This document shows, one piece after another, positions 24,971-36,631 of a stretch of DNA of 64,000 nt. Position 1 is the first letter of the stretch; each line of letters starts with the position of its first letter. The stretch is from NCBI RefSeq assembly GCF_041146395.1, contig NC_090989.1, forward strand, positions 245,572,843-245,636,842, in the 5' to 3' direction. The position numbers and the translations under genes were made by a program. The stretch is from Eulemur rufifrons (Eukaryota; Chordata; Mammalia; Primates; Lemuridae). Below the pieces are notes generated by a model. That model was not told the origin of the DNA, did no database searches, and saw only the letters and a program-made list of their open reading frames with translations.

Positions 24971-25081
24971 TGAAGGAATGGAGGAAAAAAGAGAGAGAAA
25001 CTAATACAAACTGCTTTCCCATAGTTATAGAAGCTATTTCATAGGGCTTACATCGAGCATATTGTATATTTAAAATATTTT

Positions 25082-25395
25082 GGCCGGGCACCCTGGGAGG
25101 CTGAGGCGGGTGGATTGCTGGAGGTCAGAAGTTCGAGACCACCCTGAGCAAGAGCGAGATCCCGTCTCTACTAAAAAAATAGAAAGAAATTAGCTGGAGA
25201 GCTAAAAAAAAATTATATAGAAAAAATTAGCTGGGCATGATGGTGCATGTCTGCAGTCCCAGCTACTCTGGAGGCTGAGGCAGGAGGATCGCTTGAGCCT
25301 AGGAGTTTGAGGTTGCTGTGAGATAGGCTGAGGCCACGGCACTCTAGCCCGGGCAAAAAAGTGAAACTCTGTCTCAAAAATAAAATAAAATAAAA
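25082..25395 (+). mobile_element. Strepsirrhine-type Alu with internal 5' deletion
   Basis: The element starts 'ggccgggc' and jumps to 'accctgggaggctgag', so about 27 nt of the left-arm start, including the usual A-box region, are missing. The rest is normal: 'gagcaagagcgagatcccgt', the duplicated A-rich linker with 'aaagaaattagctgga', and the right arm to 'gaggccacggcactctagcc' and an (AAAAT)n tail. The flanking TSD 'taaaatatttt' is perfect over 11 bp (25071-25081 and 25396-25406). Confidence 0.93.
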
Positions 25396-25454
25396 TAAAA
25401 TATTTTGCCAAGATTATCAGTCAAGTTTCCCCAATCCTTCCCTTGAATCTAACT

Positions 25455-25685
25455 GATACATGAGATTTAGAGTCAAACTGCCTGAGTTTGAAACCTGTCT
25501 TCACCACTTACAAGCTGTGTAACCTCAAGCAAGTTATTTAAGCTCCCCAACCTTTGTGAGCACATCTATGTGCTGGAGGCAATAAGAATACCTGCCTCAT
25601 TAAGTTGTGAGGACACAAAGAGTTGACACATGAAAAGGCCTAAGCACCTAGTAAATATTTAATGAATATTAGCTATTGTTAAATT
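25455..25685 (+). mobile_element. MIR SINE, near full length
   Basis: It includes 'tagagtcaaactgcctgagt', 'caccacttacaagctgtgta', 'caagcaagttatttaagct', 'acctgcctcattaagttgtg' and 'gcacctagtaaatatttaat'. Order and orientation are those of MIR plus. Confidence 0.85.
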
Positions 25686-26365
25686 AGAGATGGACATCAC
25701 TTAAATTCAAGTGTAATCATTTTGGCCCAGCTATATAGCTTATCACCGTCTGTTTGCATCTTTGGAGCATATTAGCTGTCTCTTCCAGATTTGTGTCTTG
25801 TTGGACATAATCATTATGTGGCATGCCTTTTAGAGATCTCTCCCCAAGTTAGCACCAATTCATTAAAAAGAACAATTTGGGTAAAATTTTTCCACTAGGC
25901 ATAAGTTCCATTTGTCTGTATTGTATGCCTCCATCTTGTCCACAAAAATACCACAAAATTCTTTGTCAAATGCTTTGTAATTAAAAATAAAGAAAATGTT
26001 TGTATTATTTGGACATTAGAAAATAAAATTAGCTTCTGTGGCATAACTTGTTCTAGTGATTTCTCAGTGATACCTAGAGATCAGTGCTTTCCTTTTTTTT
26101 TTTTTTGTTTTTCTTTTTTTGTTTGTTTTTCTTTTTCTTTTTTAAGTCTTCCCAAATCTCTTAATACTCTGTTTGAGAACTTTATTAGACATTAGTTAAA
26201 ACCTACTACTCTGCATTTCTACTACTCACATTCCTCAGAGCAGAGCTACATCCGTAATCTATACCATACCCGTACTCAGAAATCTGTAGTAATTGTTTCT
26301 ATACTAAATATAGAGGAAACTGTGGAAACCTTAAAGGGATAAAACTTAATTCATCATTAAAACAG
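25686..26365. other. No recognisable feature; T-rich tract at 26091-26150
   Basis: No exon or named repeat was seen. A 60-nt T-rich low-complexity tract (T-runs with G or C) may be the old tail of an unrecognised minus-strand retroelement. Confidence 0.4.
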
Positions 26366-26890
26366 GTATGCTAAGAGGGTTAATTCCAGCAGGCCTGGAA
26401 TTGGCTTGAGCTGTTTTTCTGAAGTCAGAGATTTACCTGCATGATGCTGACATCTGGTCAAGGCATGAAAAGTAGTTTTTAATAGTGTTGTTTGGGGGCA
26501 GCTTGTGCCAGCCAATCAGCAAGATTGACGGTTTGCACCCAGTTTCAGTGCAAGCCCGGAGGACTCTGACATCGAGTCTGTTCACATAGCAATAAAGTAT
26601 CTACATGGCCAGCAGGGTACAAGAGCCCTATGTGAAACTCCATCTTGGGCTTTCTGGTCCTGAGTTATTCTGTGAACACTTTAGTTGTTCCGAATCTGAA
26701 AGGGAAAGAGCATCTGATACGGCCCTGCAGAGAACGGACGGCAGTAGCCTACTACTAGCCCCTCCAGATCCTTTGCTGTGAGGTAGCCTCTGGCTATTGT
26801 GTGTCCTTTTCTGACAATAAACTGTAGATTCAGAAGTATTATCATTTTGGCTCTTGTGAGTCTACCTAATGAAACCTAATGAGTCTAACA
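26366..26890 (+). mobile_element. LTR-like block, family unknown
   Basis: Higher G+C than the flanks. It includes 'cagccaatcagcaagattga' with a CCAAT box, 'agcaataaagtatctac' and later 'ctgacaataaactgtagatt'. The final 'tgacaataaa' string is shared with the LTR candidate at 12519-12830. The end near 'gagtctaaca' could be a terminal CA. Solo LTRs often show a CCAAT box, a polyadenylation signal and this size (about 0.5 kb). I found no TATA box at a convincing place and no clear TSD. Confidence 0.4.
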
Positions 26891-26998
26891 TAATGCACAA
26901 TAGGAAAAATAAACTGTCCCATCATTTTTTGCTATAGATTTTTATATGCTTATAGATTTCTGAAGTAATTCCATTTCTATTACTTTTATATAGGGACT

Positions 26999-27053
26999 AA
27001 TCAGTTATGATATATATTAATATATATATATATAATCAGTTATGATATATATT
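26999..27053. repeat. Short tandem duplication with AT microsatellite
   Basis: 'aatcagttatgatatatatt' occurs at 26999 and again at 27034, separated by an (AT)n run. The period is 35 nt with 20 identical bases. Confidence 0.9.
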
Positions 27054-27484
27054 GAAATCAAGTGTAGTACAAGATAAAGCATAAGATAAACAAAATGATA
27101 TTGATTTGGCCCCCATCTAGACTGCAGCCCATTGCAATGGTGAATTTGGAAGCAAAGGATCCCCATTTATATGCAAATTGTTAAACTAAGAATGATCAGA
27201 GTCAGTAGTCTAAGGAGAAATCTTTGAAGGGAGAGTGGCCCACCGTGATAGAAGATTGACAAAAGACAACACAATCCTCCAATGTAATTGTCTGGCACAG
27301 ACAGAAATATGTTCAAGTTCTGCAGCCATTATCCATGTTTTTTATATGGCCCCAGGTCAAACTAGTACCATTCTAAGAATTTGTGATATCATCTATCACA
27401 GGGTTTATATATTTTGCTCAGCTACAAAATAAATGTTCATTTAGCAATTTCAATTCCTGTGTTAGGCATTATGAACTTTATTTT

Positions 27485-27650
27485 CTTCATGGCACTTATT
27501 ACTACTTGAAATTATCTTAGCTATTTGTTTTACTCATTTACCACATTTTCTCCCCATTAGAATGAAAGCTCTTCATAGCAAAGAACTTTTCTATGATGGC
27601 CACCAATGTATCCCCAATCGCTAGAATAAAGCCTTGTACATAGTAGATGA
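27485..27650 (+). mobile_element. L2 LINE 3' end
   Basis: 'tctccccattagaatgaaag', 'ctcttcatagcaaagaactt', 'tatccccaatcgctagaata' and 'cttgtacatagtagatgat' follow the L2 3' UTR order in plus orientation (attagactgtaagctcc... cacatagtaggcgctc). Confidence 0.75.
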
Positions 27651-27663
27651 TAAAAAAAAAAAA

Positions 27664-27900
27664 ATTATCATTTACTAAGTGTTAACTATGCTCTAGGCAC
27701 TGTTAAAAGTATTTTACACATATTCATTTATTAAATACATGCCACAGCCATATGAAGTAGTTGCAATCTCAAATCACATTTTACAGACAAAAAAAGTAAA
27801 GCACAGAGGGTTTAAATAATAAATTGCTCAAGGCCACACAACTAATAAATGGAAGAACCATTTGAGCTCACATAGTCTGGCTCCAGAATCTTGGAAATTT
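27664..27900 (-). mobile_element. MIR SINE, near full length
   Basis: The reverse-complement order is clear: 'tttactaagtgttaactatg', 'ctaggcactgttaaaagtat', 'cacattttacagacaaaaaa', 'tgctcaaggccacacaacta' and 'tagtctggctccagaatctt'. Confidence 0.85.
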
Positions 27901-29282
27901 TCAAAAAACAGAACAGCCAAATATCTAGATAATCTTAGAAAATGATTTATTAATCATTGCTAAATAGTTCTGTGTTTTAATAGAGATTTTATTGTCCTCT
28001 TTTATGTACACTTTTTCCTTAGATTATTAGAAATTCAAATATCAAGGCATAAATTCTACTGATGCAAGCAAGCCCCTTCCAAAATAAACCAGATCAAGAA
28101 TCTCTCATAGTTTCAGATGCTTTGTAGTAATTACAATGTCACTTCTGAGAGGAATTTACTTGTGTCACACCAACAGAAGCTAGTGGCCCGATGCAGGTGT
28201 TGTCATGTTTGTGGAGCTTTAGTGAGAATCTAAGAGTTTACTGGAAAATAAAATAATAAAAATGAGGTGTTTCATTTCCCTGGATTATCTGAGAAAAAAG
28301 AGACACAATACAATACTAAACATGATGGAAGTAGATAATGAACTGTTTCTTCTAAGTTAAAAAGAAAATTTTCCATAATTGTGAGAGCTCCTATTGGTAA
28401 AGGAAAGCAGAGAATGTCAACAAGAACTCTAAGATGTAAAGTACTAACACTGGAGAGAGGACTAGAACACCCCAGGAAGGCTTAGATTTGTTTCTGTACT
28501 GAACAGAATTGTCTTACACAGAGAATGGCAATTCTCTTAATCATTTTTCCAGTTCAATTCAATTTTAAATTTAAAATATAGCTATTTAAGAAAACTACCA
28601 ACAATCCTATAATGTAGGTTTCCCAGACCTATAACTGATCTTCTGCTCCTCAGATTCTTATACCAAAAGGTAAATTTATATGGAGTTGAGAAAAGAAGTA
28701 AGCATATCTGTATCACAACCACGAGTCTTCAGGAACAAAGGTAAAGAGGGTACGGCCAACTTTTTAGTGGCTTTTTTTTTTTTTTTCAGGCCTTTTCCTG
28801 CTTTGTAATGAGAATAAAACAATTTATCATCAATGTCTTGGGGAAAAAGAGAGAGAAAATTCTAAATAAATATGACTATGCAAGTTCATGTTTTGAACTT
28901 CTTGTACTGTAACAAGATAAAAATGAAAAATAAAATATTTAAAATTAAATTAAAATTAAATACATACTTTGGCCCCAAAATAAGATATATAATCCATTGC
29001 ACCAGAAATGGAATAGAAACTCACAATAATGAGCAGGGCTGAAGCCAGGGCCCTGCTGGGCTCTAGGTCTACAAGCAGACAGAAGTAACTACACACTTGA
29101 TTCCTGCAGAGTAACAGGGAATAACAGAACACTTTCATTACAGGGAAGAGAGAGAGAATCACTAACTAAATTCAGGGCTAAGCAGGCTCACCTCCTGAAG
29201 AAGAGGATGATAAAAGTTCCAAGTGTTTCCAGAACTAAAGGTGGTTGAAAACCACTGTACCCAAAATAAAAAGAAACAAACA
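27901..29282. other. No recognisable feature (1.4 kb)
   Basis: AT-rich sequence with a T-run at 28773-28787 and an A/T-rich patch near 28920-28965. No exon, RNA gene or identifiable repeat was seen. Confidence 0.4.
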
Positions 29283-29332
29283 ACACATACACATATACAC
29301 AAATACACACACACACACACACACACAGAGAG
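29283..29332. repeat. (CA)n microsatellite
   Basis: Imperfect then pure CA repeats, including about 11 uninterrupted CA units, ending in a short GA stretch. Confidence 0.95.
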
Positions 29333-31072
29333 AAGAAGCAGATGCAAAAAGGCACCACTAGCTTAAAATTGGGACTATTCAAGACCTATAATATGATAGT
29401 AAGGCTAATGGGTACATCTAAACTCAAAACTTTTTTTCATCATTTTCCTTCTCTACCCAGGTAGAAGACAGAAGGTTTACTCTTCATATAAACTAAATAG
29501 AAGAAACGAAATTTACCACAGAAGATGGCAAAGGTGAGTCATCTTACTGAAAAATCAGGGTTAAGTCAAAGTTCACATTCAGAATAAGAACCTAATTATC
29601 TCCCTCTATTTGGCTCTCAAAATCCTATAAGCCATGTATATAAATTCCTGGTAGGATCTGGAAGAATACATCTGAAAAAAATCAACCAGCCCCAGAGAAA
29701 GATCCACAGAGCATGATCCTCCAACTAAAATGGCTTGTTCCCTACCCAATGGCTTTATTCCTTACAACAAAGTCCACTACTTGCTAAGCCACACATGCAC
29801 ATGCATACAAAGCTTTCAAAATATGAATGGACTAGAACAGTTCATTGTCTATTTAATGCATGAAAAGCAAAGGCCAACACAAATAATAAGAGGGATATCA
29901 AAAGAACAAGTCAGTTCAAGGGGGCAAGAAAAAAATTTTCCACAAAACGTTAACTAATATCCTCAGAGAGGTAAAAATTAATAAATAAATAAAAGATATT
30001 GTGCACACTGGAGAAAACAATAACAATAACACAATTCCTTTTAGGAAAGGAAGGAAGGAAAGAAGGAAGTAGAGAAGATTTCAGAAAACAAGAATGAGAT
30101 TTTGAAAATTAAAAATGAAGCTAATATTTTTTAAAAATTAAATATTACTCTCAAAAAGTAAAACATAAATAAAAAGATTCTTTCCCAAAAAAATTGGAAG
30201 AAAAATGAATAAATCTAAAGAACCAAGCTGGGAGCTCCAACACCTAACAGAGAGGACAGAAATAGAACAGAGGAAAGGGAGGAAGTTATCAAAAATAAAA
30301 GAAAATGGAAATTTTCCCAGAACTGAAGCAAAAGAATTTTCAAATAGCCCCATTGATCATCCAGCAAAACGCTTGAGAGGTTCACATGAAAAAACATCAT
30401 CTTGATGGTACAAAAACCAGTAATTTAAGAGAAATTTTATAAGTTTTGGAGGTGGGGGGATAGATAGGGCCAGTTTTCACATATAAAGAATCAAGATCAG
30501 AATATCAGACTAAGACTTCTTTACAACAATAACAAACAGTCGATAACAAATGAAAGCTTGAAGATAGCTTATGGATACCTTACATATTCTAGGGTAAAAA
30601 TATTTCTGATCTTGTGAGGTTGGCTACTGGAGAATGTGCTCAAACAAATAAGGTAGTAAGTCAAACATCACTGTAGATATTCCAAGTAAAAAAGGCTTTA
30701 ATAAAGGGAATGAGAGGATTACACAATCAATGGAAATGCTGGGAAAGTGAATTTCAGATAAAGTGTTGAATCCCATCTCAGTGCCTTTAGCACCTATGAG
30801 GGCATTCTCAAGAGTTTGCCATTCACCCTCAGTCTGCATGTAACTGCCACTAGAGAATAATGTCTTTTCCTTCCCAACTGCCTTCCAAAAATCTCAAGCA
30901 AATAAATGCCTCTCTTCACTAAACTATAACCCCAAATTATACAAGGAAACAAATTCTGGAAAATGGAGTTAAAAGCTCTTGCCATGCAATGCAGAGAATG
31001 AAAAAAAAAAAAAGGTGGTAGTGATGCTACATACAAGAGATAATCTTTCACAGGAAAAGAAAGATAAGGGAC
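29333..31072. other. No recognisable feature (1.7 kb); GGAA tract at 30038-30066
   Basis: No exon or named element was recognised. A short (GGAA)n-like tract is present, and an A-run at 30999-31012 adjoins the next LTR-like block. Confidence 0.4.
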
Positions 31073-31607
31073 TGACAAAGATTCTCTCCTTGACCAAACT
31101 CTAGTCAGACTCCTGTGAATGAGCAGTGACTATTCACAGTCACCATCGTGGCACACTAACAGCCTCAAACACCTGGGCTCAAGCAGTCCGCCTGCCTCAG
31201 CCTCCTGAGGATCAAGGATTGACTGTATTGTCCAGTTCTAGAAAAAATCTTGCTAAGAATCCAAATGGCCAGAACCCACCATCCTGCATCTTTGATAACT
31301 CTCAATATCTAATTGGGTTCCTCCTCCAGGTTTTGTCTGATCACCCTGGCTTGCCTTCAGCAAGAATCTTGTTAGGTCAGTTTAGTAAGAATCCCTCCTT
31401 ACCTCTTCTGTTTCCTCTTTGTAATTTCCTATACACTGACTCCCTACCCTGCTCCTTGGCTATAAATTACTACTTTTCCCTGTTGTATTCAGAGTTGAGT
31501 CTGATCTCTCTTTTCAACTACAGAACTCCATTTTAGTAGATCCCTCCCTTGAATAAAGTCTTCCTTACCAATTTTAACAAGTATCATGAATAATTTTTTC
31601 TCTAACA
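31073..31607 (+). mobile_element. ERV LTR (ERVL-like), interrupted by an Alu monomer
   Basis: The block starts near 'tgacaaagattctctccttg' and ends '...ttctctaaca' (TG...CA). Inside are 'gactgtattgtccagttcta', 'tcttgctaagaatcc', 'ttgtattcagagttgagtct' and the polyadenylation region 'ccttgaataaagtcttcctt'. These phrases and the late AATAAA are typical of old ERVL-class LTRs. The family is not fixed, and no 5-bp TSD was found at these tentative ends. Confidence 0.6.
31112..31211 (-). mobile_element. Alu monomer fragment inside the LTR
   Basis: 'cagcctcaaacacctgggct', 'caagcagtccgcctgcctc' and 'agcctcctgagg' match the reverse complement of an Alu arm. The LTR-like phrases resume directly after it, so it probably inserted into the LTR. 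Confidence 0.6.
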
Positions 31608-31834
31608 GGATCCAGAGACAGGCCAACCAGAAAGAAGAGAAGGGAACTCCTAGGGCGACAGTTAAGAGAAGTCTGGGAGAACAGCAAAGCAACAGGCCCA
31701 GCACAGACCAAAGCAAAAGGGCCAGGAGATCAAGCAGTGATATCACCAAGAGAAAATGAAAGGGGAACCTACTAGGGCAGCTATGAGCAATATTTACATA
31801 ATAATGTAAGCTGAAAATCAATAGTCAGTTTTGC

Positions 31835-32225
31835 ATGACAAAAATTGTAAGCAATTTAAATGTCCAAAAATAGGGGTATTAATACATTTCTGCATATTCA
31901 GAGGATGAAATACTATATAAAAATGAATTAATGAACTAGAGATGTGTGTATTGACATGATAAAAATGTTACTATCATGAGACTTATTATAAAAAGAGCAG
32001 TTTAAGCACATTACTATCTATGTAAATATTTAAAACTTAATGCCATTTATTATTTGTGATTACATATAATATTAATTTAAAAGTAAAATATGTAAATTAG
32101 ATATTCAGAAAATTTATCATGGTGACTGGATGGAGGAAAAGAAGGAAGGAGGAGAGACATTATGATTCATAGGAGAATATAGGAGACTCTGATCTATCCA
32201 TAGTGATTTATTTCTTTAAAAAATA
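31835..32225 (+). mobile_element. Old L1M 3' end
   Basis: 'gtaagcaatttaaatgtcca', 'gaggatgaaatactatataa', 'aagagcagtttaagcacatt' and 'ggtgactggatggagg' follow the order of the old L1 ORF2 C-terminal end and 3' UTR (aaatgtccaacaataggg ... gaatactatgcagcc). No frame remains. Confidence 0.65.
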
Positions 32226-32629
32226 ATCTGAAAACAATATTACTTATAATGCACTCCTCTTGGGGTTGAGTACATGGTATTTGTTACAATATCCTTTGTA
32301 TATGTCTATGTTATTTTCTCACTCTAAAACAAGGATTTTTAAAAAGCCATTTGCCTATCCAGGGATGTGACAGCCACAGAAAGCATGTCTGTAGCAGAAA
32401 ATTCAGGAGGAATGTGGCCTATTGTTTTGTAATTAAGAAATTTGTATCAGTCTTTTCTATTTCAGAACTCTCCAAAATCCTATAGCAATAAATGCAATAA
32501 ACATCACCACTGAGCATTGATAGATCAGTATCCTGGAAAGCACATCCTCCCATCGAGAATTTTCCTCTGCTACCATCAGACCAAGGCACAGACAGTAATA
32601 GTAAACAATTCTATACAATTTGCCCAGCA

Positions 32630-32990
32630 TTTGCAGTTTACTTTAACTGAGTGTATGATGTGCCAGGAGGCATTAGGTACTTTCACGGTCATTGTCTTAA
32701 GTGTTTCCCTCAGAGCCCTAGAGCATGCCATAGAAGAAGTACAAATTTTAGCATAGACAAACCTGAGTCTGAAACTTTGCTCCATCTGTTACACTTCTTG
32801 TGACATTATCAGCTAGAAAATTGTGACTCGCACTCCTTGTGAGCTAGAAAATTTCTCTGAGCCAGATTCCTCATATGTAAATGGAGAGAAATTGCCTACC
32901 TCACAGGTGATTGTAAGAGGTGAATCAAATATTTATATAGAGCCTAACATGGTACCTGAGTAGGACTTCAGTAAATATCATCTTCCCCAA
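32630..32990 (+). mobile_element. MIR fragment with internal duplication
   Basis: From about 32725, plus-strand MIR phrases are visible: 'acaaacctgagtctgaaact', 'gccagattcctcatatgtaa', 'tgcctacctcacaggtgatt' and 'ggacttcagtaaatatcat'. The core 'cttgtga...agctagaaaattt' is partly duplicated (32802-32850). The preceding 32630-32715 may be a separate minus-strand MIR piece ('atgatgtgccaggaggcatt'). Confidence 0.55.
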
Positions 32991-33052
32991 AGTTACCAAA
33001 GTTCTGACAGGTTCAGTGATGTGACCCTGTTCACACCAAAGTGAGAGAATCA

Positions 33053-33300
33053 AGGAAGTATGGCAGTTAAGTGCATGGACTCTGGAACCAGGCTGCCCAG
33101 GTTCAAATCCCAGCTCTGCCACTTACTAGCTGTGTAACTTTGGACAAATTATTTAATCTCTCTGTGCCTTAGTTTTCTCAAATGTAAAACGAGAATAGTA
33201 GAGAAATTACCTCATAGGGTTGTCTTAAATCAATAAGTACTTGGAACACAACCTAGCACATAAAAGCACTATGTAATTTAATTAATAGTAACTGACATGT
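33053..33300 (+). mobile_element. MIR SINE, well preserved and full length
   Basis: It reads 'taagtgcatggactctggaa', 'ccaggctgcccaggttcaaa', 'cccagctctgccacttacta', 'gctgtgtaactttggacaaa', 'ctctctgtgccttag', 'ctcatagggttgtctt' and 'cctagcacataaaagcac'. This is the best-preserved MIR in the window, unusual for an element this old. Confidence 0.95.
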
Positions 33301-34794
33301 ACATCACTAACTCAATACATAAAAGCTCATACTCCATGAAAGAAAATGTAGAGCTCCTTACCCTGCACTATAGCTGCCTAAAGCAGCAGGTGTGTGCACG
33401 TTCTGGTTTGGGGATGGTTTGCATCTGTTATTTCTAAGTTTTAGGGGTATAAAAGAAAGAGAAAAAGGTAAAGTTTGTCATTGATATCTTTTATTCTTAG
33501 CTTCCCATGGATGGTGCTCTTTTCAGCTCTTTTGTACTTTTTTCTAAAAGTTTTAACTAAGCAAATCATGGGAGCTAAATGTTAAGGATGTGTAGACTCT
33601 CATGTTTGCACTGAAATATGGACAAGTCTCTGTTCCTCTTTGACATGTCCTTTTCTTTTTCACCAGCAGCAGTGAGGACTGGCTGGCACCAATTTCCCAT
33701 TATCCTCCTCCTGAAGGGCATGCATAACTCACTTAATTGCTTCACACTACAGTACACTGCTATTTAGAACCAGTCTGTTTCTTTCCATTGTAACAGCATG
33801 GAAATAAATAAGCAATTTTCATACATTAGGAAACATAAACATGCCAGAGTCTAATTCATACTTATGTGATTAATAAACCATAGCACTTAGATGAAATACA
33901 CCACACCATATAAACACCATTCCATTAGAGCAGTCATTTGGGTGTGAGATGTCACCCACAGTTGTCTCATTGTTGGGCCCAGTTAAAACAGCCCCAGTGT
34001 GGAAACTCATGGAACTTCCTTGGGATGAAAGCTCTCCTTTAGGTTGAAAAATGAAGGCTGAGAAATGGAGAGCCAACTGCCCTGCTTTTATAAGTGGTAT
34101 TGGCTTTTTGTGAGCTATGAGCAGGCTGCATGACTCTGAGCAAATATATTTTCTGTGTCTTGTTTATTAATGGACAGAAAAGCTAGCCTGAAAATGAAAT
34201 TGATTTTATTCACTTAGGATTTTATACTCCATTGCACAACCACAACCCAGCAAATTTTTCATTAAGAGAGATAATTACTTTAATGAAGATTAAATATAAT
34301 TTAAAATTCACATTTATCTTTATCTACCTAATTCAGGTCAGAATTAACCTAAAATGGTTGGGGAAGGGGGAAGAAATGGGTTTACTCAAAAAAGTCTGTA
34401 TCTGTTTAAGCAGAGAGGGTCCTTATCTGACAGTCTTTCTTGCCTTTCTTCCTTCTTTTTCCTCTTCTTCTCATTCCATCCATTAATGTCTCCCACATCA
34501 GGCCCAAATCAGACCTTCTGCTTCCTAATAGTCCTAATTTGGGGATGTTTGGTAGAGGCTGCAGGATAGCAGCAATTAATATCAGGGATGCTCAATGAGC
34601 TATGAAAAGCTCTATCCATGATGGGCATATGGGGGAGAGATAAGGAAATCAAAGAAGTGGCAAGTTAGTTTTAGAAATAACCTCTCTCAAAGTATTTCTA
34701 CTCCACCTATCAGAGACAGGAAACCAGGAATGATAGTACACTGATTGGTTTTACTCATATTTCATGTGGTGTTAGAACTGCTCATCATTAATAG
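33301..34794. other. No recognisable feature (1.5 kb)
   Basis: Mixed sequence with a CT-rich patch at 34430-34480. No exon or named repeat was recognised. Confidence 0.4.
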
Positions 34795-35008
34795 CACTGT
34801 TGTGGAAAGGGCATGTGCCTAGAAGATAGAAAAATACAAGGCTGACTCCTGGCTTCTCCTTTTATCAAATGTATGATCTTAATGTTCCTTAACATCTCTG
34901 ATTCTGGGGCTGCCCATTTGTAAAATGGGGCTAAGAATGCCCACTTTGAGTTCAGAGATGTAGAGCACCTAACATTGACTGGCTATTCAACAAATGTAAT
35001 ACACTTCC
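34795..35008 (+). mobile_element. MIR fragment
   Basis: 'gtggaaagggcatgtgccta', 'ggctgactcctggcttctcc', 'gcccatttgtaaaatggggc', 'gagcacctaacattgact' and 'ggctattcaacaaatgt' match MIR plus in order. Confidence 0.75.
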
Positions 35009-35307
35009 TTACGATACCATAAATTTTCTTTCTAAAAGCTCCAAACACTATACCTATGGCCCAATTCTCCCTAGGTGACAGCAACACTCAATTCTGCTGA
35101 AGTGACCAGTGAGTTTTGCTCCAGGATCTTGCAGTTACTGACGTAAGAGATGATTCAGGTTAAAGGGGTAACACAGGGAGGCACAGACTTGTCAAACCCT
35201 CTGGCACAGATAGGCACAGCCCTGAGTGTCTGGAAGTTCATTTTCCAGGGAAGAAAACTAAGTCCAGTTTAGTTAGGATACACAACTGGCTCCCAGATGC
35301 AATATTT

Positions 35308-35700
35308 CAAATAATAGTTCCCATTTACTGATTATCAATGGGACATAGTGCTTTAAAGACATTGGTATATTACATATATTCTCTTATTTAATTAGTGTGA
35401 CTATATAATTCATCATCCAAATCTGGACCCTTTCATAGTAAAAGGGAATGCTATACCTAATTACCTAAAGGCAACATTGTAAACCTGGATGGTCCTGGAA
35501 AAACTGAATGTATGGATACCCCTTGTTTAATCCACACAATTACTCTATGACATATAAAACACTCCCCCTATTTTACAGAAGGAAACTATGATTCAGAGAA
35601 GTTAATCAGTCTAAGGACATACAAACTAGCAAATGGCAGACCCAGGGTTGGAACCTCTGTCTGTAAGATGCCAAAAGTACTTTCCTCTAACATACTCCCT
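35308..35700 (-). mobile_element. MIR SINE split by a TIR DNA element
   Basis: The left part is 'taatagttcccatttactga' to 'tctcttatttaat'. The right part is 'gtttaatccacacaattact', 'cctattttacagaaggaaac' and 'atacaaactagcaaatggca'. The order is reverse-complement MIR. About 135 bp of unrelated sequence (35386-35518) separates adjoining MIR positions, with 'tttaat' on both sides. Confidence 0.8.
35386..35518 (+). mobile_element. Short TIR DNA element (MITE-like), second copy
   Basis: It begins 'gtgactatataattcatcat' and ends near 'gaatgtatggatacccct'. It aligns end to end with 146-284 ('agaccatataatttatcatt'). Its position inside a MIR, with 'tttaat' repeated at both borders, supports insertion as a discrete element. 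Confidence 0.5.
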
Positions 35701-36539
35701 CCTTGAAACCCTCTATTTAAGATATCAGCTATCAAATGAGAGCATTAATTATGTTGTGGAAGCCTGCCTTTATTGAGTGACTAGCACATTTCAAGGTCTG
35801 GGTCATGACTTCCAACTACTATCAAGAAAGAGGGCACAAAAAAAAAGTGGGTGAAGTGAAAGCAAAAAGATGCCAATAAAAACAGTTATAGCCTAATGAG
35901 CATCCGGCTCTCTCTGAGTGCTCGTTGCAGCCTGAACACCAAAGGCCTGAGGTAATGCTAATTCAAGCACAGAAATGACAGTCAATAGGGCCAGACATCA
36001 ATAAGCCTGTTTCCCCAGGTGCTGGTCTATATTCTCATGCACCCAAAAAATTCCCTGATCTAGGTCAATTCACTGCTGATTTTAGTGACCTGCAATCACA
36101 AATAAATTTGGTTTATTTCTATAACATTGTAAGGATCTTTTCTTTCCCCCAGAATATAATAGGGATAAAAATGTTGAGAAATTATCAACATTCACTCCTC
36201 TCCATGGTGTTTCAGTAGATGAAATAGATGGGTGTCCCAGACTCTCACCCTTCGACCTACCTGTCAGTCATTGTTTATGTTTTCCTTGTCTCTTTGCACG
36301 CCAGCAAGGGGTCCAGTCCAGCCTCCATCAAAAGCTAGGCACATTGACAGACCCAGCAGAACTTATTATGTTCTGGCAGAGGAACAACAGCTCAAATCAG
36401 CCAATTCCAAGCATCCTCAGTCACATTCCCTAATGAAGGACCATCCTTAGAGAAAAGTAAGCTCCTGACTCTAGGAGTGGGTGACCAGCTATTTCAATGA
36501 CCCTGTAAAAGAGTCCAGCTTGGGGTGCAGCAAGAAATT
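35701..36539. other. No recognisable feature
   Basis: No named repeat. The 72-residue frame at 36232-36450 (plus) has no motif and is probably chance. Confidence 0.4.
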
Positions 36540-36631
36540 GTAAGCCAAAGGCAACTCTGTTTCTCTGAAGTTGTGTGAGCTTACCATTTCACTCAAGCAC
36601 TCTGAGCTTCAGATTTTTCAACTATAAAGAC

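Noticed and set aside
29162..29382. Minus-strand Cys/Val-rich frames
   Set aside because: They are translations of the (CA)n microsatellite.
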